Shown here: one piece after another, positions 48,683-61,796 of the stretch
Numbering within the stretch: position 1 is the first letter of the stretch
How the letters are laid out: each line of letters opens with the position of its first letter
Assembly: GCA_019095985.1 (NCBI GenBank)
Contig: CM032666.1
Coordinates: forward strand, 49,945,150-50,009,149
Origin: Streblospio benedicti
Taxonomy: Eukaryota; Annelida; Polychaeta; Spionida; Spionidae
Reading direction: 5' to 3'
DNA length: 64,000 nucleotides
Position numbers and translations under genes: made by a program
Notes under the pieces: generated by a model
The model's database searches: none
Told to the model about the DNA's origin: nothing
What the model saw: only the letters and a program-made list of their open reading frames with translations

Positions 48683-51600
48683 ATGTCTTTAGAAGAGAAC
48701 AGAAAAGTGTTATCCATACAAAGTCATGTTGTTCATGGCTATGTAGGAAACAAGAGTGCAACATTTCCATTACAGGTTGGTATTGTAGACCTCAGCAGAC
48801 TAAGTATATATATAGCCACAAAAACTGTAGCATTGTATATATACCTTATACAACCTATATTGTATCATAAATATATAGATTGGGGCTAAGGTTTGTACTG
48901 ACTACAGTCACAATAGTTGAATGGTTGAAGCCTGATGTGCTTTGCTACAACTTAATGGTGCTCAGGTTCTTCAAAGTTAGAAATTATGAAGTTCAAGGGT
49001 TGTTCTTCATTGTTGATCATTGTTTATGTCGTCCTAAGTACCTTCTAAGGTGTATCGGACGGTGAGGCCACGTGGTGTTGGTACATGGACCTCCAGAGGC
49101 AGGCTAAGTAGCCAACTGAGCCTCGGGTGTGTGGGGGGATCACACTAGCTATAGTTTTCAAACTAGGTGAGTTCTTTTACGTGCAGAGGTGTGGCTTTCC
49201 TCTACACGGGACACGCCTTTTGAACGAGGCTTCCTCGGTTTGCTGAGAAGACCCAGGAATTGTTCCACTGCAAACAAACGTACAGCGTACTGCACCCGAG
49301 TATGCTCCCTTCTCGATATTCGGGAGTAACCTGATTTCCTTCAATTTTTGCATTGTCAAATGTTGGCTGTAAGTCATAATGATCATATATGTTATAGTGC
49401 ATTCGAAACCGCTCATATTTAGGGTAAGTACGACTTCACTAGTGGTGAAAATTATCGAAATCTTATAATAAATGTGTTTTCACCACCCGTGAAGTTGTGA
49501 AGTTGTACTTACTGTAAATACGAGCAGATTTGACACCATTGATCAACTGACTTTCCTCTAATTATTTCACTAATTTACGCAGCCTTTTGGCTGGTTTGAT
49601 CTCATGAATAGTTTGGCAGTAATGTAACTACATTTAGGCATAGTTTTTTTAATTTTATTTTTTTATTTTTATTTATTTTTCGTTAGGCATAGAGTTGTTA
49701 TGAAACTGATAATGTACCCAGATAACCACCGGTGGCGGTCCAAACTGCGGTTTTGGCGGCAAATTTAAGCTAGCTGCCGCAGTGGGTTGCCCAAGCCGCT
49801 GGCTGGGCCGCCAGCCGCAGCCACTGGCATGTATTACAAAGATGAACTAAATGCAATACTTTTTTTCATGTTCAGTTTATTTTCACATGAAAATTTTAAA
49901 TAATATTACAAAAATATTAAGAATCAAATGGGCGTTAAAAAATACAAACGTCAGAATAAGTTTTTTTTATAATGCTTTAATTTTAATCATAACCCAACAT
50001 AATCAGCAGCAAAAATTATCGTAAATCATCTACATTCTTTTACACATGGACTACCTTAATATAAATGTAAAATAATATAAATTGAAGAACAGTAATTTTT
50101 ATGAAGATTGAAAAGGAGCCTAAACCTCAAAACTAGTTTCATTAAAAACTTTATGAAATTTAGAAACTTGGACTGTTTATTCAATATTATATAGAAGAAA
50201 GCTATACATAGACATAGGTTTATATTTTAAACAGGATAATAAAGTTCAAATTACATCTTGAGCTTTCGGTAATTGCTCTTGCCTTGTTCACAACAAATGA
50301 TGACGTCAGGTCATCACTGTTGGCACGGGAGAATCCCCAGCTGCGCTTCCCCGCTCCCCCTCGAGGGGTCAACACGTTGTTACATATGGTGGGAAGGGTG
50401 TGTCTGCCTCCATCTCTTGAGTGAATGTCTCAGTCTTCTTATCTGGATCGCTTCCTTCACTCCACGTTCAAAGTACTTGGTTCGAAACATAGGACTTTCG
50501 TATCCTCTATAGAAATGCCATGTTCCTGTTGGTCAGTGTGCAGATGACGAGATAATTCTGACCCCGTAGAGCTTGGGCGTCTATGTTCAATGAACCTTGC
50601 TTTCAGGGATCGTTCTGTTTCAGTCTCACCAACATATGACGCATCACAATCGTTACACTTTAAACATATGTCTATCAGATCCAGGATAGATGAACTTCTA
50701 TCATGCTAAAGCTATACATATTTAATGATTATTTACAATGATAATACTAATTAGGATTAGAAAATAAACATTAGGAAGGGATCGTTAAATAAGTGTGAGG
50801 AGAGGGGCGATAAATTCCAGTGGGAGCCATTAATTTTCAGGCCCTCCAACAAGATGGAGGGGCATTTGAATATGGTATCACTTCAGATTGGGACGCATAC
50901 ATTGCATGCATAATTTACTAGTTATTTTCAATGTCTGTAATGACAATATACATTGTAGAAGTATTATTTCTATTAACTTTCAGCTGATAAAAATGTGATA
51001 TTCACACTTCTTTTTTCTTTATGATCTCATAATATCATATATGTCATTATATACAGATCTATATTTGTAAATACATTAAACAATGAATATTTATTTTGCG
51101 TGGTGTGAGGGGGGTGTTACTAGTAGGGGTAAAAATTTTTTTAGTATAAAAAAAGGCATGGTGGTGAAAAATCATGTGTATGTGTTCTGAATTTACCCCC
51201 CTTCCCACTCACACTTGAACATGAACCCTCCTGTAGTAAATTGTCTTGCAATATTATATTTTAGGTACTTGGATTCGAAGTCGATGCTATTAACTCTGTG
51301 CAGTTCTCAAATCACACAGGTAATATATATTTTAACAAGTAGAAGACTCCAATATTTTAAGGTACTGCTGTTGATCAAGTTTCCATGTGAGAATGTATGT
51401 CTTTGGAGGCAACCTATTTTGTTCAAACTTCTGAAAGCAACAGTGTGCCCTATGGTATGATACTTACCAGCATCAGACTGCTACTTACCTGGACATCCTG
51501 ATGCAGAACATCCTCAGCTTCAAGGCGCGTATTAGGAATACTGCAAATAAGTGCAATAGTAGATAGGGTTCTCTTACGACAAACTTATGTAGGTGACCGC

Positions 51601-54600
51601 AGGCACTTATTGAGCAGACTGCATACTTCAGGATAGTGATATCTGCTCTGAGGATGCAATTATGTACATGTACAGTATGGGATCCTTAGTACAGACACAC
51701 AAAGAGGCTCTGCAGAAAGTCCATAACAAATCAATTTGTGGGTGTGTGGAAAGAGAGCTAGAGATGAGGTCAGTGTGTCACAACTTGCCAGCGACTTGAA
51801 ATGGGCTCGCTTGGAACGACACCATCAATTAAGTTCATTGCCTAACACTAATGTACAAGATGTGGAAGTGGCTGTGACACCGGCCCACCTTAGGCTGATT
51901 AGTGGTGACAGGACTAGAGCTTCACACTGTTAGTACTCTTAAGAACGGGCTCATTCCTCAGTGTGAGATTGTTCTTCCCACCAGCGTGGTGGAGGCTGAC
52001 TCAACCGCTTTTAAGAATCAGCTGTCTGTGTTATATGGCGCAATGAGAATTTGCTCCCTGCCAGTCTCAAGTAGAACTAGAATACCAACACATGTGTTTT
52101 TAGTGTGGATCTATTTTGGATATAATTTGGAAACAGGATGATCGTACCTTTACTGTATGTTGAATAGGTTTTCATTTTGATAATTCTATGTTCATAAATA
52201 TAATAGTATTTTTGTTGTAGGGTATAATTCTTTCAAAGGACAAATTCTGAATGCAGATGAATTGGGAAAAGTATATGATGGACTAAAAGAAAATAACATT
52301 ACAAAAACCTATACTCATCTATTGACAGGTATGTGTAATAGATTATGTTAGAATAAGTTTTTCTAGTAATGTCCATCCTTCTCCTATATACCGGTATAGA
52401 TTTTCTAGTATTGAGTTATTAAGAATCCTAGACCGATAGTCTGATAGTTGAACGAACAGAATCTGATGAGATGTAAGTGGACCCCTAGTAAAGCAGGATG
52501 GATATGCCTTCTATCATGTATAATACATTGTACTAACCTTAAAAATAAGTTCATTTACCACATTTATAAATGATTTTGTGTTGCCTTTGTTTATGATTAA
52601 CAACTAGGCATATTTCCAGATTGATAAAAGAAAGTATATATGTTGGTTAAAAGATAGATTTATACTATTATAGAAGATCTTTTTAAAATTGAAATGAAAT
52701 TTTGTAGGATATATTGGTGCTGCATCTTTCCTGTCTAAGATTAAAGATGTCATCAAGGATTTAAAATCAACAAATCCCGATTTAATCTTTGGTAATATTT
52801 TTTGTTAGTATTTACTAATAAACAATTAATACAAATATATGAGGCCTGTGTTTTTAGTACAATGTACTGATAATGTACTGCCAAATGTTGCTGTGTCTAT
52901 CACAGAACATGTAAATAGAGTGAAACAGTTCAACATCGTGACATGTCATCAGAGATAAGCCACAAAAATATCAGGAAAATTCATATACCGGTAAGCTAAA
53001 TTCAATATTTGAACAACAGCAAACTGATTTCATATTGATCATATAATGTACCCTGTATTACACTATCATGTAAAAAGTATTATGCAAAAACAATAAAACG
53101 TATGTTTTTACATATCTGAAAATGTGTTTATATTTTTTTGATATTTTAGCTCTGATGAATAATTTATTCATTTGAAAACGCTTAGCAAATGAATTTTACA
53201 AAATTCAGTATTCAAAATTATCTGTTTTATCAAGCTGTCACCAACAGTGATCAACAGTTACGACGTATAAACAAAACAACAATGCAGGAAATTCACTATG
53301 TATAATTTAGCCTATTTATTGTTTTAATGTAGTAGACTGTCGAACTGATTCTGATCATGAACTTAATTGTCGATCCTACTATAGTGATGTTATTGATAAA
53401 TACTCTTGATTTAGTGAGTTTTGATTGATTAACGTTTTTAAGCCCATGCACAAATTTTGCGTGCACTCACGGCTTTTCGCTTAGCAGTCTACTGTTGTTT
53501 CGTATTAAGTATATGTATGCATCATAATTATGGGATATACCACACTGGATGGATTTTAGATTGTAGATTTAAGAAATTATGTAAATGAATGTCCAAAACT
53601 TAAGAAAACTTCACCACATGCATATTCTGTCATCAGTATAGTGACAAGACATCAGAGACTTTGCTGGGCAGAACATGTACATCTAGATCCTCCGCTTTGC
53701 GATTCTGATTTAATGAGGAACATAGGACATATGCTCAGAGGAAACATTGCCTGTCATCTGTGTAGAGGACAATGGTCACTGCATGAAGAAAGAAGCTTTA
53801 AAAATACACCATCACAAATCTCAGCCCAAACCTCCAAATGCTGCTCGACAGAAACGCTACTTATATTTACAAAGTTCATCTTGACATAACACAATAAAAT
53901 CTTACATTGATTGACAGTTTCAACAACTATCAGGGGTACTGTTGCCATTTTCAAAATCTCTCTGTGCATGACAGGTCAATCTACATGACTTCTGATACTG
54001 AAAGTCCTCAGCCATAACCATGGTTAGGAGCCAAGCACACAGATCTTCCTCTATTGCGTCCCTCTAGCTCTTTCTGGGACAATCTCGTCCTCTATTGCCC
54101 GCCACAATCATAGGTTAGTCCACGACTGGCTTCGATGTACATGTCCTGCCCAGCAGAGTATATACATTGTATAGATTTTATTAACAGTGACATAATTTTA
54201 TTCCAGTGTGTGATCCTGTTATGGGAGATAATGGAAAAATGGTAAGTAGGTCACTAGTAATCAGATTTCTGTTGAGACCTCCCACTTTGGATTTGTTTCA
54301 GTCTATGTGAAGAAATATTTTGTAAAGTATAGAGAAATATTGGAAATACATGTACTATGGTGCATTTCCTTGCATTATTGTTATTAAATTAGAAGTCAAT
54401 GTGTATTTAAATAACACTAATTCTCTGCTATGGGGTTACTGGTGTGCTCCGCTCTTATAGCGGAGTCCCATACTGAAGTGAAGAAAGTTCCACTCATCAT
54501 AATAAACCTGGATGTTTAATTTTATCAAGTTAATGTTGTGAAAATATTTTATACCGTTAATGTTGTGAAAATATTTTATAAAATTGTATTATGTTTCCCC

Positions 54601-55316
54601 AAATTTCAGAATTGTGGGTCAACTATTTTGTTTTACAGTATGCAGAAACTGTGATATATATATATATTTTGTTGCCTTACATTTTAGTATGTCCCACCAG
54701 AGCTGCTTCCTATTTATAAAGATGAGATTATACCATTAGCCGACATCATCACACCAAATCAGTATGAGGCTGAGTAAGTCATTTAAAAAGCTATTTCATG
54801 CCTTGTACTGCCTTGTAGAATATGTACGTTGCTAAGTTATTAATTTTCTAATTTTAGTCAATTAAAGTATAATTTGTGAATCCACAAATATATCGACAAA
54901 TGTGTCTGAAATATTGTGCATATTGTAGATTTATAGTATTTTGTAAAATGTATAATTGCAGGTTGCTGACAGATATGAAAATCACAGATATTGAAACTGC
55001 AAAGGTTGCTATGCTGCGTTTGCATGAAATGGGTGCAAAAACTGTAATCATTAGTAGTTCAGATTTAGGTTCACAGGAAATATTAGTTGGATTAGGAAGT
55101 ACAGTAACGAGTATGTATTTTTCATTAATTTATTTTTCTATTTTATGAATATAAAGCTAAAAAATCCATTAATTAATGGAAATGTGTTCTGTTTTAGATA
55201 GTAAAATTGGCATTAAGATTGAGATGCCCCGAATACCAGCTAATTTCACTGGTACTGGTGATCTGTTTGCTTCCTTACTTCTTGCGTGGCATCATTTCCA
55301 TCCTCATGATCTTAAG
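48683..55316 (+). CDS. PDXK: Pyridoxal kinase, 3' end missing
   Basis: It phosphorylates vitamin B6 vitamers (pyridoxal, pyridoxine, pyridoxamine) with ATP in the cytosol; the fold is ribokinase-like. Exons are 48683-48775, 51265-51319, 52221-52328, 52708-52791, 54207-54241, 54688-54773, 54962-55110 and 55198-55316, in one frame, 243 residues. The start [20 protein letters not shown], then [20 protein letters not shown] and VQFSNHTG, match human PDXK closely. So do VCDPVMGD and [16 protein letters not shown]. The anion-hole and catalytic Asp are in GTGDLFA near residue 225 (Asp235 in human). The last intact donor, after HPHDLK, expects one or more further exons for the final 55 to 60 residues (human 312). 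None is visible before the gap at 57358, so the end is probably inside it. Introns carry PLE and LINE scraps. Confidence 0.9.
49411..49525. repeat. Near-palindromic 115-bp element
   Basis: GCTCATATTTAGGGTAAGTA with CGACTTCACTAGTGGTGAAA is answered by TTTTCACCACCCGTGAAG and TTGTACTTACTGTAAATACG-AGC. The loop is about 25 bp. It could fold into one long hairpin. It is either a tiny MITE or a degenerate foldback sequence in the first pyridoxal kinase intron. Confidence 0.6.
49526..50237. other. Pyridoxal kinase intron stretch
   Basis: A GC-rich island at 49730-49835 repeats CCGC and GGCGG words (AGCCGCTGGCTGGGCCGCCA). The rest is AT-rich. No exon is seen. Confidence 0.35.
50238..50700 (-). mobile_element. 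Penelope-like element, 3' fragment
   Basis: On the minus strand it encodes [20 protein letters not shown] followed by [20 protein letters not shown] and [16 protein letters not shown]. This is a GIY-YIG domain and its tail, closely matching the fragment at 16265-16670. The two end on the same 3' sequence. Only the 3' part is present and it is broken. Confidence 0.65.
51490..52140 (+). mobile_element. Possible LINE fragment
   Basis: Frames in this stretch read [15 protein letters not shown] and [10 protein letters not shown], which resemble the C-terminal region of some LINE reverse transcriptases (a 'QKR..R.I.G' block followed by an L..R motif). The frame is broken and the core domain is absent, so the assignment is tentative. 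Confidence 0.3.
52792..54206. other. Pyridoxal kinase intron, nothing firm
   Basis: No exon is seen. A short open frame at 53641-53889 contains [11 protein letters not shown] and similar, but it matches nothing I recognise. Confidence 0.3.
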
Positions 55317-57671
55317 GTAAGACTATATATGTTGCAAGGAAATATAGTATAAAAAGTAATATTTGTATGAAAGTCACCCATGACCAGCCTTATTAGTCCT
55401 GTAAATATGATGGGCATAAATCCAATATGGCCGACAATCTTTCCTAACTTACCATAGAATGGTCACATACCCACTCCTAAATAATATTTTTGTGTGATTT
55501 TAGATAAAGAAGTTGCTTTTATAGATAACAGAAAGGGAATTAAACATATTCAATTAAATAAATTATCAACCCTCATTTTGCATAAATCCAATATGGCATA
55601 CATTTGTGTCTTTTGAGGTGATTTTTTCCATGTGCTTTTGATAATGCGGGAACTGCGAACATTTTGTTTGCCATAACGTTTGCAGAATGATTAATATCTT
55701 GCTTATTTTTCATCGGATTTTTTGAAGTTTAATACATGTATTTGACGAGAAAAATGTCTAGATACGAAAATGATATTTATTGTTCGATCAAAACACTCTA
55801 TTATCGCTCTGCGCCACTGAACATGTTTGCGATTCTTATGAGGTCGACATTACTTGTGATGACCAATCTGTTGTCACACGTGGAATGGGCATAAAATAAG
55901 CTTTTTAAATGATACCAAGAACATCTTTCTAGCTGTAATATTAGCGAATAATCACCTACTGAACTCATGTTTGATTATTAATCATAGATTCAAAATCGAT
56001 AACATGAGCCGGTAAGCCCATTTAAAATTGCATTTAATGCTATATCCTTACACAACATTTCATATCTTTACTAGTCTATGCTGGCCAATACTTTCAAATC
56101 TTGTTTGTTTTGCCCAAACAAAGGTGAAATCAGTTAAAAAATCAAACTTAACCCCCTGTAGTATGGGCCTGCATGGTGACTGGTGTCACCAGTGGTGATT
56201 GGAGAATCTAAACTACAGCTTCGCGATGATGTAACCTGCCTGACCTCATGACAGATAGGCATATAATCAACTCCGCAAGGTGGCGGTGATTAAGTCCATA
56301 GTTAAACCCAGTTAAACAATCTGATTAAACGATCTCTTTATTTCAAATGATAATAATTCTCGGGGTTTATTTACTGTTTCCGTCTCCTACAATACCTTAA
56401 TTTAGTCTTAGGCTAATTGTCACAACAGCCCCTTTATTCTCTGACCGGCAAGTGCCGATAAGTGCAGGAGGTTTGTGTGCACTCACAAATAATATTGTTT
56501 GAAAATTATTTGCAGTTTTCTTGAAATATTCTTTACAGATTAATATATATGCATTTGCATTTGAAAATAGTTTATTTCTAACGTGTTGTGGGATATACTA
56601 TCAATTGAAGCAGCCATAGAAGCCGGTAAATAAAAGATTGCATCATTGCTTGACAACATGCATGTGACAGTGGCCAGCTGAAAATTGATCACCCGCATAT
56701 AAGTTGACTAGTTCCTTTGTGAGGATATTTTGGGAATAAAAAACTCGACCTATCGTGATCCCAGATGGTAGCTAGGTCACTTTGAGGGGCATCTTCTAGT
56801 TGATGCAGCACTTAACACAATGTTGGTGGCAAGATGCATATAACTTACCACTCCCACCAGACTTCCAACACAGATGAAATTCCAGAAGAGGCAGATGATT
56901 CAGGCATGATGGAAGTGGGTATCGAAAGAAGGACAGCCACCTGAGAAATTCGGTCATCAAAAAGCTATGTACAATGTATCACCAATTAATGCAGAGATGT
57001 GAACTTGCGGTAAATACCGTAATTTTACGTTTTTGAGTTCTGAAAAATCATTTCTTCCGGGCTATAGGTTTATTACGGGATTCCAATAGTTTCATAGAAA
57101 ATATACACTACAACTGAGCGTCAGGGGTGACTCTCCTCTACACAGAACACATCCAGTGGCATAGTCACTGTAACACACACAACACAGTGGGTACACATTG
57201 ATTTATTGATTTTCTACCCTAAAATGATACAAGTATGTTGATCTCTATGATCAATCACACAGTCTCGATTTAAGAAGGCAAATGCTTACAATGAAGACCA
57301 TTTCTCGGGACTTCAAATATTTCCAACAAGGTAGATAAACCTCTGTATCGCCTAAGANNNNNNNNNNNNNNNNNNNNNNNNNNNNNNNNNNNNNNNNNNN
57401 NNNNNNNNNNNNNNNNNNNNNNNNNNNNNNNNNNNNNNNNNNNNNNNNNNNNNNNNNTCAGACAAGTATTGTAAATCTCATGTACATGTAGAAAAGTGGT
57501 ACAACTTTATCAAAATGGTAGATTATATCACAATTCCTTCTATTATGGATTTCACATGCTTGTCTAATTGGACAGACATTTGATGTGGAGTTTTCTTTCA
57601 TGTATTACTCTAAATACCTTTGCTGCTAAAATTATGTTAGCATAAAATGAAATTTTCTTTTTAATCTGTAG
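55317..57671. other. Stretch between PDXK and eEF2-like exons, with gap
   Basis: Neither the last pyridoxal kinase exon nor any N-terminal eEF2 exon (P-loop, switch regions, domain II start) can be found in the readable parts. A fragment at about 56440-56480 (GACCGGCAAGTGCCGATAAG) is GC-richer but unidentified. The 100-N gap lies inside this stretch. Confidence 0.45.
57358..57457. other. Assembly gap (100 N)
   Basis: Exactly 100 N, a placeholder for an unknown length. It sits between two genes that each lack the end facing it. Confidence 0.98.
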
Positions 57672-60218
57672 AACATTCCTAGAACTGTGGTAATGATGGG
57701 AGGACAAATGCAGTCTGTGGACTTTGTACCATGTGGCAATGTTTGTGGTGTTTTGGGCATAGACAAAGTCTTGTTAAAAACAGGCACAATCTCCACATGT
57801 GAAAAGGCTCACAATTTAAAAGTAAGACACATAAAATGTTTTTTAATTCTTAATGATTTAAGTATTCAATATTTTATAATCCAATTGGTCCTTGTGATTC
57901 ATATTATATAATGTTAATGTAGGTGTTGAAATTTTCGGTGAGCCCAGTAGTTCGTGTGGCTGTCGATACACCTAAGCCCGCAGATTTACCCAAGTTGATT
58001 GAAGGTCTGAAGCGACTATCCAGGTATATGGCAAATAAAATCAATGTGATAATTACTATTTCACACTCACTTTTCTAGCTAAAAACATTTAGAAAGTATA
58101 TTGAGATACAAGTACAAAGAAAAGAAGTTTCATTATACTTCAATGTACTTCTAGTTTTCATGATTTTAATTTTATTTTGTTATTAATTAGCTAATCTGTT
58201 TACAATGTATTTCACTGTTTTCACATAACTGTTATAAAACATAAGGCAATCTTCAGTCAAATACATCTTTTATTCAAAACTTGTTCAGGTCAGATATTTT
58301 GGTGCAAGTGACCAGTGAAAATGGTCAACACATAGTTTCTGGAGCGGGAGAACTTCATCTTGACATCTGCCTCAATGATTTGGAAGAACTAGCGGGTGTG
58401 CCAATCAGGGTAAGGACAGATAATTTTTTTCCTGTAACCTTTCTATACAAATTCTAGAATACAAATGTGTATTGTTCACTAATATATTGCATTGCCTTAC
58501 CCATGTTTTAAGTTTAATTAAGAAAAAAAATATGGTTGTTAATGATTGCTCTTATTAAATGTAGCGTCATGAGCCTATTGTGGCATACAAAGAGACAGTG
58601 ACCACTGAATCAAGTCAGATTTGCTTGGCCAAATCTAGTAACAAGCACAATCGCTTGTGGATGACAGCTTCACCTCTTTCTGAAGAACTGATTGATGACA
58701 TTGAATCAGGGAAGATTGGACCAGAGCAAGATCCCAAAGAAAGAGCCAGGTACTATTATACGAAAATCTTTATTTTCTCTCTGTGATTTCGATGGGCATG
58801 TTAAAAATATGAACAGAAATAGAATATGTTGGAATAAACTCTGCACATAATTTCATTTTCACATCGTCGTGAGAAAACATAATTTCTATAATTGCAATTG
58901 CAACGTACGTTATGATTAATATTGTCTTTCACTCGCATCAATTTGTTGCCTAGATGTTTAGTTGAGAAATATGGTTGGGATGTGAACGAAGCTCGTAAAA
59001 TTTTATGTTTTGGACCTGATGCAACTGGTACAAACTTGCTTGTGGATTGTACAAAAGGTGTACAGAATCTTCTTGATGTGAAAGATATGATTCTGGCTGG
59101 ATTCCAATGGGCTGTGAGTGAGGTAAAATTTTGGCTTTGTTTTTATTGAATTTATTGAGATTTTGGGAGATTGTTTTATTCCATTGTAAGTTCGCAGAAT
59201 ATTATACAATTCTATAAATTAGTAAGTCAAGTCTAGCAATTTAGTTTCTCAAGCAGCAATTTTTATTTCAGGGTGCTTTATGTGGGGAGCCCCTGCGCGG
59301 TGTAAGATTTGAACTTCGTGATGTTTTTACACGGGGTGATAATGCTTGTAGACGAGGTAATCAAGTAATCCCTGCATCTAGGCGAGTTACTTTGGCATCA
59401 CAACTGACAGCTAATCCAAGACTAATGGAGCCGGTGTATTTGGTAGAAATTCAAGTGAGTTAGTAAATAAAGTCAAACTGGCTTTACAAAATTAATTTGT
59501 ATAAATTATGTGTATTGTTGTAGTTTTACTTACAGTGTCCGATTTATCATGTAATGCCATGTTTTAGTGTCCACAAAGTGTTGTTGGTTCAGTTTATTCT
59601 GTCATCAACAAAAGAAGAGGTGTTGTAATTGAAGAAGCACAGCAACTAGGCACTCCCATATACACAGTCAAAGCACATCTCCCTGTCAATGAATCATTTG
59701 GTAAGTACATGTACATTCAGGTATGATAAAGAAAAGTCATAATTTCTATTTTCTGGTATTGAAATTTTAAATACTGTATATTATTTCCAATCAATAATAT
59801 TGATTTGTAAGAGATGTTGACAGTATGAAAAACAGTATGAAAAACTAATGCTGTGCGAAAATATGCATGTATGCATGTTCGAGGTTCCCATTCATGAACA
59901 ACAGGCTTGCATTCCTGTTTCATTAGATCTATATATGTTTTTAGTACATATCTCCTTTTTTGCTTAGTACTCAATGACATTTCATTCACGATGAATATAT
60001 GTGATGCAATGCGCTTGATTTTAGGTTTTACTGAAGAACTTAGAAGTGAAACAGGCGGCCAAGCTTTTCCTCAGTGTGTGTTCCATCACTGGCAACTGCT
60101 ACCTGGTGACCCTCATGATCAGTCATCAAGGGCAGGTGCTTTGGCCACTCTTATTAGAAGTCGAAAGGGAATGTCAGAATCTCTGCCTGCATTGGATGTT
60201 TTTATGGACAAACTGTAA
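57672..60218 (+). CDS. eEF2 paralogue, C-terminal half; diphthamide His replaced
   Basis: eEF2 is the GTPase that translocates peptidyl-tRNA on the ribosome. Exons are 57672-57821, 57923-58023, 58289-58409, 58565-58749, 58954-59122, 59272-59454, 59568-59700 and 60025-60218, in one frame, 411 residues to TAA. They cover the end of domain II through domains III, IV and [105 protein letters not shown] and QLLPGDP. The match is to eEF2 rather than EFL1 or Snu114, but many conserved residues differ. At the domain IV tip, eEF2 has DAIHRGGGQIIP; this protein has [12 protein letters not shown], ungapped. The diphthamide His is Cys (TGT at 59347-59349) and two glycines are lost. The G domain and start are not in readable sequence, probably because of the gap at 57358. 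Splice sites are intact, so it looks like a working gene with a changed role. Confidence 0.85.
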
Positions 60219-61421
60219 ATTGATGTATTTGTGATGAAATCTCATCATCAGAATTATACCAATGAAAATATGTAGACGTCATGCTCAAATCATTGGCAGT
60301 GCTCTTTTTATTGGCACCATCCAAAGACACGTCTAACATGAAGGCAACACATAAGATATCGATTTACATTATAATGAGATGTAGTGGACAAAACTGCCTT
60401 AGAGGGTAAATAGATGTTTAGTGAACGCAATAAAAGTTTTTGGTGGTGCCAATGACTTAAGCACTGCTAAGAGATTGGGCTTGGTGTTTACAAATAAAAT
60501 AGTCATTGTGATAAATATATCAATACTTAACCTAAATATATGAAAAAAATGAATGAAAAGTTAAAATGTCATAGAAATAGTGTATTTTGTTTGAGTATGT
60601 TTATACATGTACCAAATTCTGATAATGGTGTTCAAAATTAAATGAAATCATGTTAACAATATTGTGATGAGGAATTAATAAGTATTTCGTTTACATGTAT
60701 GTATAAGAAATGGAAAATCAAATATTTAAGATTATAATGCAATTATATTTATAGCATATATTTATAGACTATGTAATTCTGAACTACTGAGCTAATAATT
60801 GTTTAATGACAAAATATATGCTAATCAAATGATTTATTGTTAATGAAAATCCTTAAAAAATACATACCGGTAGTTGAATAAAAACCAGGTGGTTATTGCT
60901 GGTTCATTGAAAAAAGCCCTCTTAATTTTAGATTTTATCTTGTAGTCTGTGTATATTTTTCAAGACACTGTTTTAAAGGTATTTTAATTAGTTACTGAGT
61001 GTGTATGAATTTCATAGCATATATAATTTGAAATACACAAGTCATATAAAACTGATACGCACGACTTGCTTAACCACAAATACGTGATTCAGTTTACAGG
61101 ATATGTAGTTTTGTATCTTTTTCACAGATAGATCTAAAGTTAGTAGGAAATGGTGAGTTTTTTTTTTCCTTTTTTTTTGTCAATTTTAAGTTAAATGCAC
61201 ACAAAATCAGAATCAGTTTATTTTGCATTTAGGCACACGCAAAGTATAAGTCTACTATCACTGAATACATTCACATAACATCGTACATACTGTACTGTGT
61301 ACACAACGCAACCCCCACTTTTTCTAAATTTGTACTGTACACTAGATGTCAGCACGTGTCATATTTTCATCCAATCAACCACTAGTTGTCTTTCAGTGCG
61401 TTAGTTGTTTTTACCAACAAC
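60219..61421. other. eEF2-like 3' end and mannosidase upstream region
   Basis: Poly-A signals AATAAA lie at 60429-60434 and 60493-60498, 210 to 280 bp after the stop. The remainder is AT-rich without exons. A CCAAT-like CCAATCAA lies just upstream of the mannosidase start, near 61371. Confidence 0.5.
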
Positions 61422-61796
61422 ATGGCTTCCGGGGGGATATTGCCAACACATCAAAGATATATAAATGGAATTCCTGTCACACAGGGACGTAAAAATGTGC
61501 TCAGACTTAGAGAAAAATACATAATTTTAATGGTGTTTGCTACATTTGGTACTGTTTGCTTTGGTGCCTTCTTTTTCTTGCCAGATCTTGGGAGTAGAGT
61601 GAGCGTTGATGAGTTAAAAAAACAGCTGGGTCCTGACATATTCATACCTCGGCAGGACATAATTGACAAGCCATTTAGACATCATCAAGACGAGGAAGAA
61701 GACAAGCATAAAGAAGATGATAGAGCTGCGTTGCAAAATAAAGTGGGAGTGGGTCCGTGGCATGATGAAGCAATTATTGATAAAGTTAGAAAACAG
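61422..61796 (+). CDS. Class I alpha-1,2-mannosidase (IA type), first coding exon
   Basis: Golgi mannosidase I trims Man9 N-glycans to Man5 and is a type II membrane protein. This exon gives 125 residues from ATG at 61422 to AAACAG before a GTAGGT donor, phase 0. After a short cytosolic part, LRLREKYIILMVFATFGTVC and FGAFFFLPD (about residues 27-55) form the transmembrane segment. They match the human MAN1A1/MAN1A2 segment (LTEKFVLLLVFSAFITLCFG, AIFFLPD). An acidic/basic stem region follows. The catalytic (alpha/alpha)7 domain lies outside the window to the right. MAN1A1 and MAN1A2 cannot be told apart from this exon. Confidence 0.85.

Noticed and set aside
53641-53889. 82-codon open frame in a pyridoxal kinase intron
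   Set aside because: No recognisable domain, no splice logic, not in phase with the kinase.
55317-57671. Real pyridoxal kinase-eEF2 fusion gene
   Set aside because: Splice phases would allow it, but both genes lose exactly the parts facing a scaffold gap, which is better explained by missing sequence.
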